Part shown: one piece after another, positions 1-9,236 of the stretch | Numbering within the stretch: the first letter of the stretch is position 1 | Layout: every line of letters begins with the position of its first letter | Assembly (NCBI GenBank): GCA_003427395.1 | Contig: BFEA01000049.1 | Span: 3,751,498 to 3,783,029, forward strand | Origin: Chara braunii | Lineage: Eukaryota > Streptophyta > Charophyceae > Charales > Characeae | Direction: 5' to 3' | DNA length: 31,532 bases | Translations under genes and position numbers: made by a program | The notes under the pieces: generated by a model | What the model saw: only the letters and a program-made list of their open reading frames with translations | What the model was told of the DNA's origin: nothing | Database searches by the model: none

Positions 1-251
1 CAGATACTGTACACAGGTAAGCTGAGGTCAAGGGATCGACCCCTGGGATCTGCATCGGCTACTGCCAAAGGTGAAAACTGTTTCACAGCGCCTGAAGCCC
101 TGCTTCAGCGCTGCCTTCCGCAATTTCGCCCGGCCTCCAGCTATGGCCGTCGTTCCATCAAAGAAGGAGGAGGCTGCGACAACAAAATAGAGCACCGGTG
201 TTCCCTCGCCACTCTCCAAAACACACCCAGTGAAAAAGGACCCAAAAGAAC
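1..251. other. Flank of element A, no gene
   Basis: This stretch lies outside the LTR of element A. No coding potential is recognised: the short open frames here have no family resemblance. It holds a tRNA T-arm-like string, GGATCGACCCC at 33-43, followed by CTGGGATCTGCA. Almost the same arrangement recurs at 22125-22146. It may be old SINE or solo-LTR debris. Confidence 0.5.
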
Positions 252-634
252 TGCAATCAGTCTTGTCTTCACCTCACGCTCAACATGCGTACATGCAGTT
301 GGAGCTGGCAACAAAAACTTCCACAGACGCAGAATCAGCAACAGACTTGAGATGGCGCAGTGCGGCCACACGAAAAACTCAGAGATATGGCCTTCGGCCA
401 GGAACTCGGCTCAAAACAACTGGTCACATCTCATGGCTGTGGCGTCTGAGCGCCAGTCTGGAATTCCCACCAGAACACTATATACACCGTCAGACACTCA
501 CACGCACATACACACACAACACTTGGATCTAGCCTGAATGTCCTCACATACACACACACTAACTACTAACTCGTCACACTGGCGGCTATGCCCGCCGTCG
601 TCTTCCTCCTTCTTCTAGTATTAGGTCTATGTCA
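252..634 (-). repeat. 3' LTR of Ty3/gypsy element A
   Basis: The segment starting TGCAATCAGTC at 252 is closely similar to the segment starting TGCAATCACTC at 21239, and the similarity begins exactly at that TG. At 21239 the bases before the TG are a primer-binding site, as expected at an LTR edge. At 252 they are unrelated flank, as expected outside a 3' LTR. Shared content includes the 'aaaaactcagagatatggcc' block, a CACACA-rich stretch and 'ctaactactaac'. The inner edge is uncertain: either CA at 577-578 or TCA near 634, because similarity continues through 'ggcggcta...ctagt'. If the longer limit is right, the pol stop at 586-588 lies inside the LTR. No target-site duplication was found against the 21.5-kb LTR. 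Confidence 0.7.
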
Positions 635-1857
635 TAGGTGCCATCCATATCTTGCGGAATCATAGATCTCAGCGAAGGAAACTGTTCACGAGTGACACAA
701 GGCAGCAACTTTGATGCATGAAAGACCGGACAAGTATGGAGCTGAGCTGGAATTTCTATCGTATATGATGGTCTATCTTCTCCACCTTTGACTTCTAGGA
801 CAGGCCATGACCTTCTATACGCGGGCAAGAGCTTCAATGAGATGTTTTCTTATGAATTCCTTTGACTTGATCCAGACTAAGTTGCCAACCCTGAACTGCG
901 AGGGTCTGCGATGCTTATTCGCTTGTTCAATTGCGCGATGCTGGGCTTTTCTAAGGTTTTCGATCACCTTTTCAACGAGCAAACTCTCTTGTACCAGGAG
1001 GTAACCTTTGAATCTGGTCCCGTCCTTTAAACGGCCTACGTGGTCTAAATGACTTATGCAGCTCGTTAGGAGTTCTGGAAGTAGCTAGGTGTACACTATT
1101 GTTCTAGGCACTAGCTACTTTATGAGGCATCTCATCCCAATTCACTTGATCGGGTCTAATATACATTCTGAGTAACTGCTGTAATATCTTATTCATTTGT
1201 TCGGTCTGGTTGTTTGTCTCTGGATGACGACTTGACGACATCAACAACTTAGAGCCGTAGACTTTCATGAGATCTTGCCAGTTCTGGCTGGTAAACAGCG
1301 TGTCTCTGTCACTAACTATTGATAGTGGTATGCCGTGCTCACTTACCCAGAAGTTAAATAACTGCGGGCAATGGTACGAAGATCGCATATTTGCGAAATC
1401 AATCTATTACGACCCCTGTATCCATGAAGTCAATGGAAACAGACTCTCCGAGTCCTGCTGGGATAGGCAAGGGTCTCAAAAGACCGAGGGGTGCTCTTGT
1501 CGTTGTCTTGTTGCGCCGATAGACTTTACAACTGCGGACATACTCTATACAATCTACTTTCATGCCATGCCATGTATACGACATTGATAGGTTGGCTAAT
1601 GTCTTTTGCCAGCCAAAGTGTCCTTCTGTATCATGGCTTTCCCCTAAGATCAAACTGCGGATCTCTTCACTATTGGGGACGCACAATCTATCAATTACAT
1701 TGGTCTTCTCAAAGAGTAACCCGTTTGTGGTTCTGTAATTTGGTTCGCTATCAGGGGTTTCCTTAACCTTTTTCAGGAGATCACTGTAGTTTGCGTCCTT
1801 AGTGTATGCATCTTTTATTTTTTGCTGCAGATCTACCCCTATGTGCAGATAATGCAC
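586..1857 (-). pseudogene. Ty3/gypsy integrase of element A (broken)
   Basis: Integrase inserts the element's cDNA into the genome. Read on the minus strand, three blocks follow each other in different frames. At 1857-1399 is the zinc-binding domain, with HDTEGHFG giving the His pair; the second cysteine of the usual Cys-X2-Cys pair is replaced (CKVYRRNK). That block runs on into the start of the core (SIDFMD). At 1388-1104 is the rest of the core, with IVSDRD and the HPETNNQTEQMN glutamate region. From about 1103 to 586 is the SH3-like C-terminal domain (KHRRPSQFRVGN, SWPVLEV, PVFHASKLLP). The last residues (DGTYDIDLILEE) look like the beginning of a chromodomain that is cut off at a TAG at 586-588. 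Several frameshifts and stops make it non-functional. The order and orientation match the RT, RNase H and protease upstream. Confidence 0.88.
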
Positions 1858-2376
1858 GATTGCTCTAAAGTTTGCTGCCCACCTAGTCAGTTTGGGTGTA
1901 ATCTTGGCTTGCTTCTTAAGCCATCTCAGATTTTCATGATCTGAGTAAACTTTGAAGTGGCTCCCAAGCAGGTAACGTCTCTAATGATCTAATGCCTGCC
2001 TCAGAGTGTAGAGTTCTCTCTCATACGTCGAGGCTGCTACTTTATCTGAAGGCAACCTAGCTGACATGAACTCTACGGGTCTATAGCCATCGTCGTCATT
2101 GTGGTGCAACACAACGCCTATGCCATATTGGCTTGCATCTGTTGTGATGACGAAGGGCAATGAGGGATCAACTACCTTGAGGACATGATATTCTAGGCCC
2201 TCTTTAATTTCTTTAGGGCCGAGGTACAGTCTTTGTCCCACTTCCAAATCGCTTCCTTCTTTAGGAGTCTGCGAAAGGGAGCAGCGAGAGTAGAGAAGTT
2301 TCTCACAAACTTTCTGTAGTAGTTGGCCAATCTTAAAAACGATCGCAACTCGGTCAGAGTACGAGGAACTGGCCAC
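1858..2376 (-). pseudogene. Ty3/gypsy RNase H domain of element A (broken)
   Basis: RNase H removes the RNA template during reverse transcription. The minus-strand frame from 2376 shows VITTDASQYGIGVVL, the usual first catalytic Asp region, followed by RPVEFMSARL and STYERELYTLRQALDH. A TAG at about 1981 replaces what is normally a tryptophan codon after ALxH. The frame beyond it continues with the expected SDHENLRWL segment down to the integrase. It is continuous with the RT thumb region, in a different frame. Confidence 0.85.
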
Positions 2377-3193
2377 TCTCTAATCATTGCTATCTTGCGG
2401 TCCTCTGGTTTGATGCCATGACCCAAGTACAAGACTTTTGTTCTGGCTTCCCTCAATTTCTCTATAATCTGTCTTAGATGGCCCTTATGTTCTTGGAGGG
2501 ACTTGCTAGAAACTAGGATGTCGTCTAAATATACTACGACGAATTTATCTAGCCACGGGCTAAACAAGTCACTCATTCAAGGCTGAAAGGTGGCAGGTGC
2601 ATTTGTTAGTCCAAAGGGCATCCCTCTAACTCATAATACCCATATGGAGTCCGGAAATGCAGTCTTATACTGGTCATCAAGATAAATTTTTATCTGATGG
2701 TATCCTGACTGTAAATCTATGTTGGTAAAATACTTGCAGCCTTGCACTCGATCTAACAGATCGTCTATGCGGGGCAATGGTTTTGCATTCTTGACGGTTA
2801 TTGCATTCAGACTCGTGTAGTCTATGCACATTCTAAGTTCTCCCTCTTTCTTGGGGACGATCAGAACAGGCGCGCCAAAACGAGATGAACTGGGTCTAAT
2901 CCATCCTTTCTCTAGGCGCTCGTCTAATTGCTTGCGTAGCTCCTCTAGCTCCTTGGGAGACATTTTGTAGACTGCTCCCTTATGCACATTCTAAGTTCTC
3001 CCTTTTTCTTGGGGACGAACAAAACAGGCGCTCCAAAACGAGATGAACTGGGTCTAATCCTTCCTTTCTCTAGGCGCTCGTCTAATTGCTTGCGTAGCTC
3101 CTCTAATTCCTTGGGACACATTCTGTAGACTGCTCCCCTAGGCGTTTCACTGCTTGGCTCTATCTTTATGCGGTGCTGAATGAACCTTGGCAC
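2193..3193 (-). pseudogene. Ty3/gypsy reverse transcriptase of element A (broken, with internal duplication)
   Basis: Reverse transcriptase copies element RNA into DNA. The minus-strand pieces are 3193-2945 and 2987-2631, holding the N-terminal fingers (RFGAPVL, VPKK, GELRMCIDY), LPRIDDLLD and the first catalytic Asp in FTNIDLQSGYHQIKI, and then 2576-2193, with the catalytic YLDD in VVYLDDILVSS, LGHGI and the connection region LANYYRKFVRNFS. A stop lies between the fingers/palm piece and the YLDD piece near 2577. The fingers segment is present twice because of a 158-bp tandem duplication, so even without point lesions the enzyme would be disrupted. The family is Ty3/gypsy, chromovirus-like. 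Confidence 0.9.
2823..3138 (-). repeat. 158-bp tandem duplication inside the RT of element A
   Basis: The segment 2823-2980, starting tatgcacattctaagttctc, is repeated directly at 2981-3138 with about ten differences and no obvious length change. Both copies encode the same RT finger segment (KELEELRKQLDERLEKG..RPSSSRFGAPVL.VPKK). The divergence indicates an old event, or unequal recombination between related copies, and not a simple assembly stutter. Confidence 0.9.
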
Positions 3194-3491
3194 TACCCAG
3201 AGGGTGCTTCAACTATATCCGCATATTCTTTGAGCAAACAAGCGATAGTGGGGTAAATCTTATCTTTCTCGTTTGGTTGTCAGATGTTAGCTTTACATAT
3301 GCTACAAATACTTATTCTTCGAGTTGCTCCTTTACGCATCTGGCAAAGGCAGGAGCACTAAGCCAACAATGTGCCAAGGAGTTGTCAACTCCTGACACAT
3401 AGAACAAGCGGGTTTTCTTAATCCCACTTGAGGGACTAAGGAGCTTGCACTCATGCTCTCGAAAGTGCAAAGTGGCTCCAACTTTCTCACC
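3194..3491 (-). pseudogene. Degraded protease-RT linker of element A
   Basis: This stretch lies between the protease and RT segments of element A and is expected to encode the linker. No clean frame is visible on the minus strand, and no family motif can be assigned beyond position in the element. Confidence 0.5.
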
Positions 3492-3929
3492 CTAATCAGT
3501 ACCAAGTACTATATCGAAGGGGAGGTTATCTTCTACGAGTAGAGTTAGGGAGTGGAGAACCTTCTTTGTCTTTCCCTCTCCTTCTGGGCGAAAATACGCC
3601 TGGTTGGTGCGGTTATCTACGAGGATACTGACTACAGGTTCTTCCAATTTTTGGACTTTGAGGCCGAGCCTAAACTTCTTCAGCGCCTTACGACTGATGT
3701 AACTTCTAGTGCCCCCACTATCTATAAGGGGCCCTATTCTAGATCTAAAGACATCTACATCTGCTAGCAATAACTGCCCCTTCTCACTTTTCTTAATCTT
3801 GGTCGAGGTTGGCCATCTTTCCTTGAGCTCTTCGGCCAGGCCTGTGTGGGAAGCACCTAGAGAGACTCTAAGACAAGCAGTCTCTGGGCAGCTAGCTAGG
3901 TGCTGGTCAACAACCTCTACCATGGACAC
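3492..3929 (-). pseudogene. Ty3/gypsy aspartic protease of element A (fragment)
   Basis: The retroelement protease cleaves the Gag-Pol polyprotein. On the minus strand the block shows the active-site stretch PLIDSGGTRSYIS, an Asp-Ser-Gly motif in the DSGAT position, followed by ALKKFRLGLKVQKL and, near its end, the flap/second-loop region LPFDIVLGTD. The frame stops at 3492, where a normal element would continue into RT. An N-terminal methionine at 3929 is not necessarily a start, because the domain is part of a polyprotein. It sits between Gag's zinc knuckle and RT, in the expected Ty3/gypsy order. Confidence 0.85.
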
Positions 3930-4003
3930 ACGTGGAGTGGGAGTTTGTAGTTTGCGCGCTCACTCGTCTCCACGTGCTCCTGGGGTAGGAGCAGTTGCTA
4001 CCT

Positions 4004-4794
4004 TTATCGGCGGTTGCCTTTTGCTGCCCGAGATGCAACGTGATTAAGCTTCTTACACTTCGGGCGAAATTTGATGATATGCTCGGGATCTCCGCAGAAC
4101 ACGCATTGGAACTTGTTCATGCAATCCTGCCAAACATTACGTTCTAAGCCTAGGGGTTCCCAAGGTTTGCCTTCAGGCCGACCTGGGTGCCATTCAACCC
4201 TTCTGGGAGGTGACCGACTCAAGCTAGGGCGGTTAGTCGGGGGACCTTGACCCCTACGTCCTACTTGGCGATCTCTATTGCCGCCAACCCCCTGGCCACC
4301 TTGCCCTCGACCACCTGAGGCCTGACGACCTCGGCCATGGCCTCGTCCTTCTCCTTGCGGTCTCCCTCCGGCCGCGACAACAACGTATGAACTCCCCCTC
4401 TCTGCACTTTTGTCCTCTTCCTCAAGTCCCCATTCTATGTCAGTTTAGGGGACTTCTTCGACACCACCTTCTTCCATTGTTAGTATGAGACTGTCTTTGG
4501 CCTTAAATTGGCCAGAGATGGTGCGACCCTTTCACCTTTTCCCTTTAGCTAAATCCTTATACGAGAAAGTGGTAACTAGCATGGCCTGGGCGGCAAAGAC
4601 AACAACTTCCCTACTGAGGAGATCATAGGTCATCCCAGGCTGCTGCCTCATGTTAAAGAAGTGCCCTTGCAATTGCTCGGGCAACGCACGATAGAAGAGT
4701 TGGACTAGTTGCGCTTCCGTAACTCCATGGCCAGGCACAACAAACAGTTTGTCCATAGCGGTTTTCAGTGCATGCACACTCTTCCAAGGTCACG
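4004..4794 (-). pseudogene. C-terminal half of Gag, element A (capsid end and zinc knuckle)
   Basis: Gag forms the cytoplasmic particle in which reverse transcription occurs. The minus-strand block from 4777 to 4532 (VTEAQLVQLFYRALPEQLQGHF, QQPGMTYDLL) matches the C-terminal capsid region of Ty3/gypsy Gag. A later block, 4222-4004, carries a damaged zinc knuckle (CVFCGDPEH, with the last Cys replaced by Arg). The frame is interrupted between them. The block begins abruptly at about 4794: upstream sequence has no Gag similarity, and the N-terminal half of a Gag ending at the corresponding point is found at 18705-20046. A TGA sits in the presumed frame at the break. Confidence 0.78.
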
Positions 4795-7017
4795 TTGTCG
4801 GGCGGCCCAAACCTTATGCCGCCCTTTACGTCCTTTGAAGAGTCTACCGTTGAGGGTCGGACGGTTTTCACCTTGCGGACCGAGCGGACGAGAGACGATT
4901 GGCTGATGGGGGATGAACGACACGAGAAAAACCAAGTTCAGGCTAGACTATGGGAAAATACGGGCCAAGGAGGGTGAATTTTCCGAGGCTCGACGATAAC
5001 CAGATAATTTGTTATTTCAATAAAGACAGGCAATTCTAATGCTAAATCGCGGTACACCGATCGGGTGACCCGAACTCACGACCGCTGTTGAATTATAATT
5101 ACGGGATGAAGGTATCTCAAGAGTTGTGCCGAGCCTCCCGTTGAAGTATGATAAGCGTCCGAGTGCCACTGCTAGGGCTCAATTTTTGAGAGGCGTCTCG
5201 ATGGAAAGCGGCCAACCGCCGATAAAAAGCGTCGACGGGGGGGCGCGTGAAACCACGTGAATACGAAAATCACATTAAATTGAGTGGTATTTTCGAATTG
5301 GCGTGGGAACAACTTTAATGACGAAGGCCGATTCAAAAATCTGGGGATAATATTCGAGGCTCGGATAACTTCGACACCAGGCCGCTGCATTTTCCGACAG
5401 CGCGGCCTGCTTCGTGGCACTCGTGCCTGTTCGGTGGACGAATTAGGCTCGGGGATCGGCCCGAAGGCAGGGATGGTACTGGGGCGCTGCAATTCTCTCG
5501 ACAACGCACCCGACTCTTGGTGGTGCTAGAGGGCTGGAGGTTGCTACTGTTGGGCCCAACAAGTACTTAAGCTGAGCTAGGCCCGTTCTTGGGGGATCCC
5601 GGGGGGGAGGAGTACCAAAGAGACTGGCACACGAAAGTGTGCTGGTCCTTTGGCATTTTAGCCAAAATACTTGGAATAATAATACGATGGGGGTACGTGC
5701 CAGCGAAAAGGGACGTTGTGCATCGAAGGGGCAGCGCTCCAATCAGGCGCGAACCGGGGCAACTTCCTGGTTAGCATTGATGGCCACGAGAAGGCACAGG
5801 AGCAGGGGGCTCCAAGATGTACCTGTCACACTCAAACTCCCACACTTTCCTGGGACCGATACGCATGGAGTGTTTGTTATGCAGAAGGGAGATCCTAATC
5901 AATGGGCGGGGGCAGACCCTAATTAAGGGACAAAAGAGATTAATCGGGGCACAGACGAGCAGGAAAGGCGCACAATCGCTTGTAGAGGCGTGCGGGAATT
6001 GGGTTCATCCACATCCAGGCGGCACACGTGGACGAAAGAGGCGTCCGCTTCCATGTACATCAGGGAAGGCACACAAATTCGGGAAGAACACACCGATCAA
6101 AGGGCGTACAGACCACTGATTAAAGTATCATTACTCTCGTGGGAATGACTCCATGTGGAAACACCCGATTGAAGGGACAGATATGCCGCACGGATGAGCG
6201 CGACACCCACTTTCGGGCATTCATTACGAAAATCATGGAGACACCTATTCGAATCGTATATGAGGGGTGCGAGCCCCACCTTGCTTGCAGACTGATGCTC
6301 AAGCAGACTGTCAGAATCACCGAATGGAGACGACGAAATAAATGAGGAAAGAAATAAATTCTAGCTCAACTGCACATATGCCTTCTGCCAACCAACGTGC
6401 AGGTCCGCTGCAGGAGCGAATTTATGGGTAGCACTAATCTTGCTACGCTCGATGACCAAGTAAATCTCTCTATTGAGTTGATCAATGGGCGGTGAGAAAT
6501 TTCACCCGATTGACCTTCGGTCTTCGACCATCATGTAACAAACTTGATAGAGTAAAAGATCACAAGGCACTCAGGCACAGACGCTCGACCACACTATCAG
6601 GCGCAGGTCGGGGGGGCGCCCTGATGGTTTGACCTCTCTTCATGGACTATTGCCACCTGTCTTTCTTGAACGGGACAAGGTGCGCAATACGAATCGACAG
6701 ACTATCCCTTCATACCGCGTGACCCTACAAACTACAGTCGCCATTCGATCAGGAACCTACACCGAAAAGGACTGCAAGTGAACTTGGCCGTTCTCATACA
6801 CCAGATTCAAGTGGAAACATGCAGATTCTTGTGAGAAGAGTTGTGTACGAACCTGGCCCTTAATGCCTACCAGATTCGAGCTCACTAACGAAACCTTCAA
6901 AAAGGTGAACTCCATGCGAATCTGGCAATTATTCTGCACCGGATCCGACAGGCAGAGTAGTAAGGGCGCAGCGGGCATAGCCCCGGTGCTCGGTCTTCAT
7001 CAGAGGAGGATTAAGCG

Positions 7018-7020
<3 letters not shown>

Positions 7021-7072
<52 letters not shown>
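7021..7072. repeat. (AG)26 microsatellite
   Basis: Perfect dinucleotide run. Open frames reading through it on either strand (Arg-Glu or Ser-Leu repeats) are not genes. Confidence 0.97.
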
Positions 7073-7073
<1 letters not shown>

Positions 7074-7219
7074 AGAAAGGGGGGACAAGCGCACGGTAAA
7101 GAAGAAGATAACGAGAGAATCGGGATCATAGTTGAGACACACAGACGGGTCATGGCAAACTTCAGCACACGAGAAAGGGGAGATGACGGATGAACAGGGA
7201 GATGATCGTTATGTCCTTC

Positions 7220-7367
7220 GTTGTCGAAAAATACATTGAACTCACCTCGGTTGCGCGTTGTCGAAACATACATTGAACTCACCTCGGCGGCGCGTTGTCG
7301 AAACGTACATTGAAGTCACCTCGGCTGCACGTTGTCGAAACGTACATTGAACTCACCTCGGCTGCGC
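7220..7367. repeat. 37-bp minisatellite, four copies
   Basis: Units begin GTTGTCGAAA at 7220, 7257, 7294 and 7331 and end before 7368. Each contains TACATTGAA(C/G)TCACCTCGG followed by a variable GC-rich tail. The copies differ at a few positions only, so the array is fairly young. Confidence 0.95.
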
Positions 7368-7812
7368 GAGAGGGATTCTGAAGGATCTGAGGGCGCTAAT
7401 AGTCCAGATACATTCACAACCAAACGTTACACCGCACATGCGTTGTATCTTCTCATGTTCCTCTGGTTCATTCTCATTTCCCGTGAGTGATCATGCACAC
7501 GCTAGCACCGTGCTAAAACCAAAGGATATGGTGGGGTATCTGTCCTTCTTTTAGATGGAGGTTCATTCTCTTTCCCCTCTTTGGGTCACAGGTATCGCGA
7601 AGCTATGACGTGCCGAATACAAAGAATAAAGCTATGCACGTTACCCTGTTGTAGATGAAGACTCGTGCTAATCTGGTGAGAAAATAAATTGGGAGTGCCC
7701 ATGCATAGGGTGTGACAGTGCATTCTCCCACGTTTGAGCTGAAGATTCGCGTTCATTTCCCTCATATGGTGAATGATCCAGCAGACCGCCGCGCCCTATG
7801 TTTGTGTGCTTG

Positions 7813-7836
7813 CACACACACACACACACACACACA
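7813..7836. repeat. (CA)12 microsatellite
   Basis: Perfect CA run in gene-less sequence. Confidence 0.95.
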
Positions 7837-7886
7837 GAAAGAGGGAGGGAGAATACACAATGAAAACCTGAAATGTCTCCCCTCGC

Positions 7887-7968
7887 AGCGCAAATTCCGA
7901 AATTGTCATTGAGGAAAGCGCGAATTTCGGAAATGCCACTGCGCACGAATTCCGAAAATGCCACTGCG
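7887..7968. repeat. Degenerate ~27-bp tandem repeat, three copies
   Basis: Three successive copies of a GCGC(G/A)AATTCCGAAAATGCCACT-like unit start near 7887, 7918 and 7941. Two further diverged relatives lie at about 8636-8686, just before the LINE insertion point. Confidence 0.7.
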
Positions 7969-7995
7969 TTACCGCGGCGAGCTCTTCAATCAGCA

Positions 7996-8065
7996 CGACA
8001 CATGCAAGAGAGAGAGAGAGAGAGAGAGAGAGAGCTCGATACAGTTGTGGACTGGACGACACATG

Positions 8066-8104
<39 letters not shown>
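7996..8104. repeat. Two AG runs in a 61-bp duplicated frame
   Basis: CGACACATGCAAG followed by an AG run occurs at 7996-8034 and again at 8057-8104, 61 bp apart. This indicates local duplication of an AG microsatellite together with its flank. Confidence 0.9.
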
Positions 8105-8106
<2 letters not shown>

Positions 8107-8691
8107 CACGGGGAGAAAAGACCAGTGGTGCTGTGAGCAGCGGACACACTGCCAAGGGGCACGCACACGATCATACGGGGCATCAGAAGGAGAATCTGGA
8201 CACGCATGTGCTCCAGGTTCGTTCGCTGCTCAAGGGTCGTTTGAATTGGTGAGAATTTGCACCTGTTTGTGTGCAAGAGGAGGGGGGGGGAGAAGAGAAG
8301 GGGGGGGAGAAGAGAATGCACCTTTTCGCGTTTTGCTAAAGATTCATTCGGGGAGAGCATAAAAGACAATTCCGTGATGTATCTTTCCATCTCCCAGCTG
8401 AGGGTTCGTTTTTATACTCTTGCTTGGTGAGTGAACGTGGGAGGTGAGAATATGGCAGCTTCCTTTCACATGTTCTTGCAGAAGGGCCAGTCTCATTGGG
8501 AAGAAAATGAGTGGGCTGCAGTATAATGAAGAAGAAGAATATGACAGTGTCTTGGATGCCTGCGCTGCATGTGGACTGAAGCATGCTAGAAAGTATGGAG
8601 AAAAAGGAGGGGTAGAGAGAAACTGAGAAAACTATCGAAATACCGAAACTGCCACTTTGTTTACATGGAATTCCAAAAATGTCCTGAGTCG

Positions 8692-8708
8692 AATTCTTGC
8701 TGTTTCCT
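8692..8708. repeat. LINE target-site duplication, copy 1
   Basis: AATTCTTGCTGTTTCCT abuts the poly(T) that is the LINE's poly(A) tail on the minus strand. The same 17 bases recur at 17001-17017. The exact edge is ambiguous by one T. Confidence 0.9.
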
Positions 8709-8722
8709 TTTTTTTTTTTTTT
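8708..8722 (-). other. LINE poly(A) tail
   Basis: Fifteen T on the plus strand, that is, a poly(A) on the LINE's coding strand, directly followed downstream by the target-site duplication. This marks the 3' end of the element. Confidence 0.9.
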
Positions 8723-9236
8723 CTCAAACAGGTCCTTATGGTCCTGGCTCCATATCCATTATGGGGAGCGTCAGTCCGGTTCCTATTCCCCTGACAAGTC
8801 GAAAAAGGGATACAACATATTACTCACTCAACGCTTCCTTTTGTCTGGCCGAAGGATCCCTGCCCAGCATTGATTACTCCTAAGGAGGAGTGACTGTCAG
8901 CTTGCCCTAACCATCTGTTCCTCTCAGGCTTCTACTTACGGCCTGTCGAATAAGTCCCTGTATTACGAGAACAGGGGGGGGGTCTGCTCTGTGTTTAGTT
9001 GTTTGTCCTTGTCCTTCCCTGTGTTTCCGGTCCTCCTTTTGTTGATCACCATACAGCGCCTTCAGCCAGGTCACCCGACAGGTACCCTCGTAGTCTTCAT
9101 GATTGTGTCTGGTGCCATTTCTTCCATCTCAGTCTGTTGTCACTTATCGTTGCCACCTTGCCCTTTAGCAACCAGTTCCTTATGAACGTACGTTTCTTCG
9201 TTGCTCGTCCTTCAGGTCTGTGCCTCGTTGAGTTCA
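8723..9236 (-). other. LINE 3' UTR
   Basis: About 0.5 kb between the last recognisable ORF2 codons and the poly(A). Open frames on the opposite strand are shadows. No motif is recognised beyond a short poly(G) run (plus strand) near 8974. Confidence 0.7.

Larger units (their letters stand above)
4795..8691. other. Gene-less insert, left part
   Basis: About 3.9 kb with no protein family recognised on either strand. All open frames are short and lack motifs or consistent codon bias. It holds a T-arm-like string on the minus strand at 5066-5076, (AG)26 at 7021-7072, four 37-bp tandem units at 7220-7367, a (CA)12 and two further AG runs. Between about 7450 and 8440 there are degenerate copies of a GGTTCATTCTCxTTTCCC-like motif. 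The sequence continues on the other side of the LINE at 17018, so both parts may belong to one older insertion into gag of element A. Confidence 0.5.

Noticed and set aside
5172-5504. 110-codon minus-strand frame and neighbours at 5443-6119
   Set aside because: Overlapping frames on both strands, no motifs, composition as expected by chance in GC-balanced DNA.
7220-7367. CRISPR-like array
   Set aside because: Units are contiguous without unique spacers, in a eukaryotic repeat context; it is a minisatellite.
7019-8390. Open frames of Arg-Glu or Ser-Leu repeats across AG runs
   Set aside because: They are translations of (AG)n microsatellites; no family motif or flanking coding signal exists.
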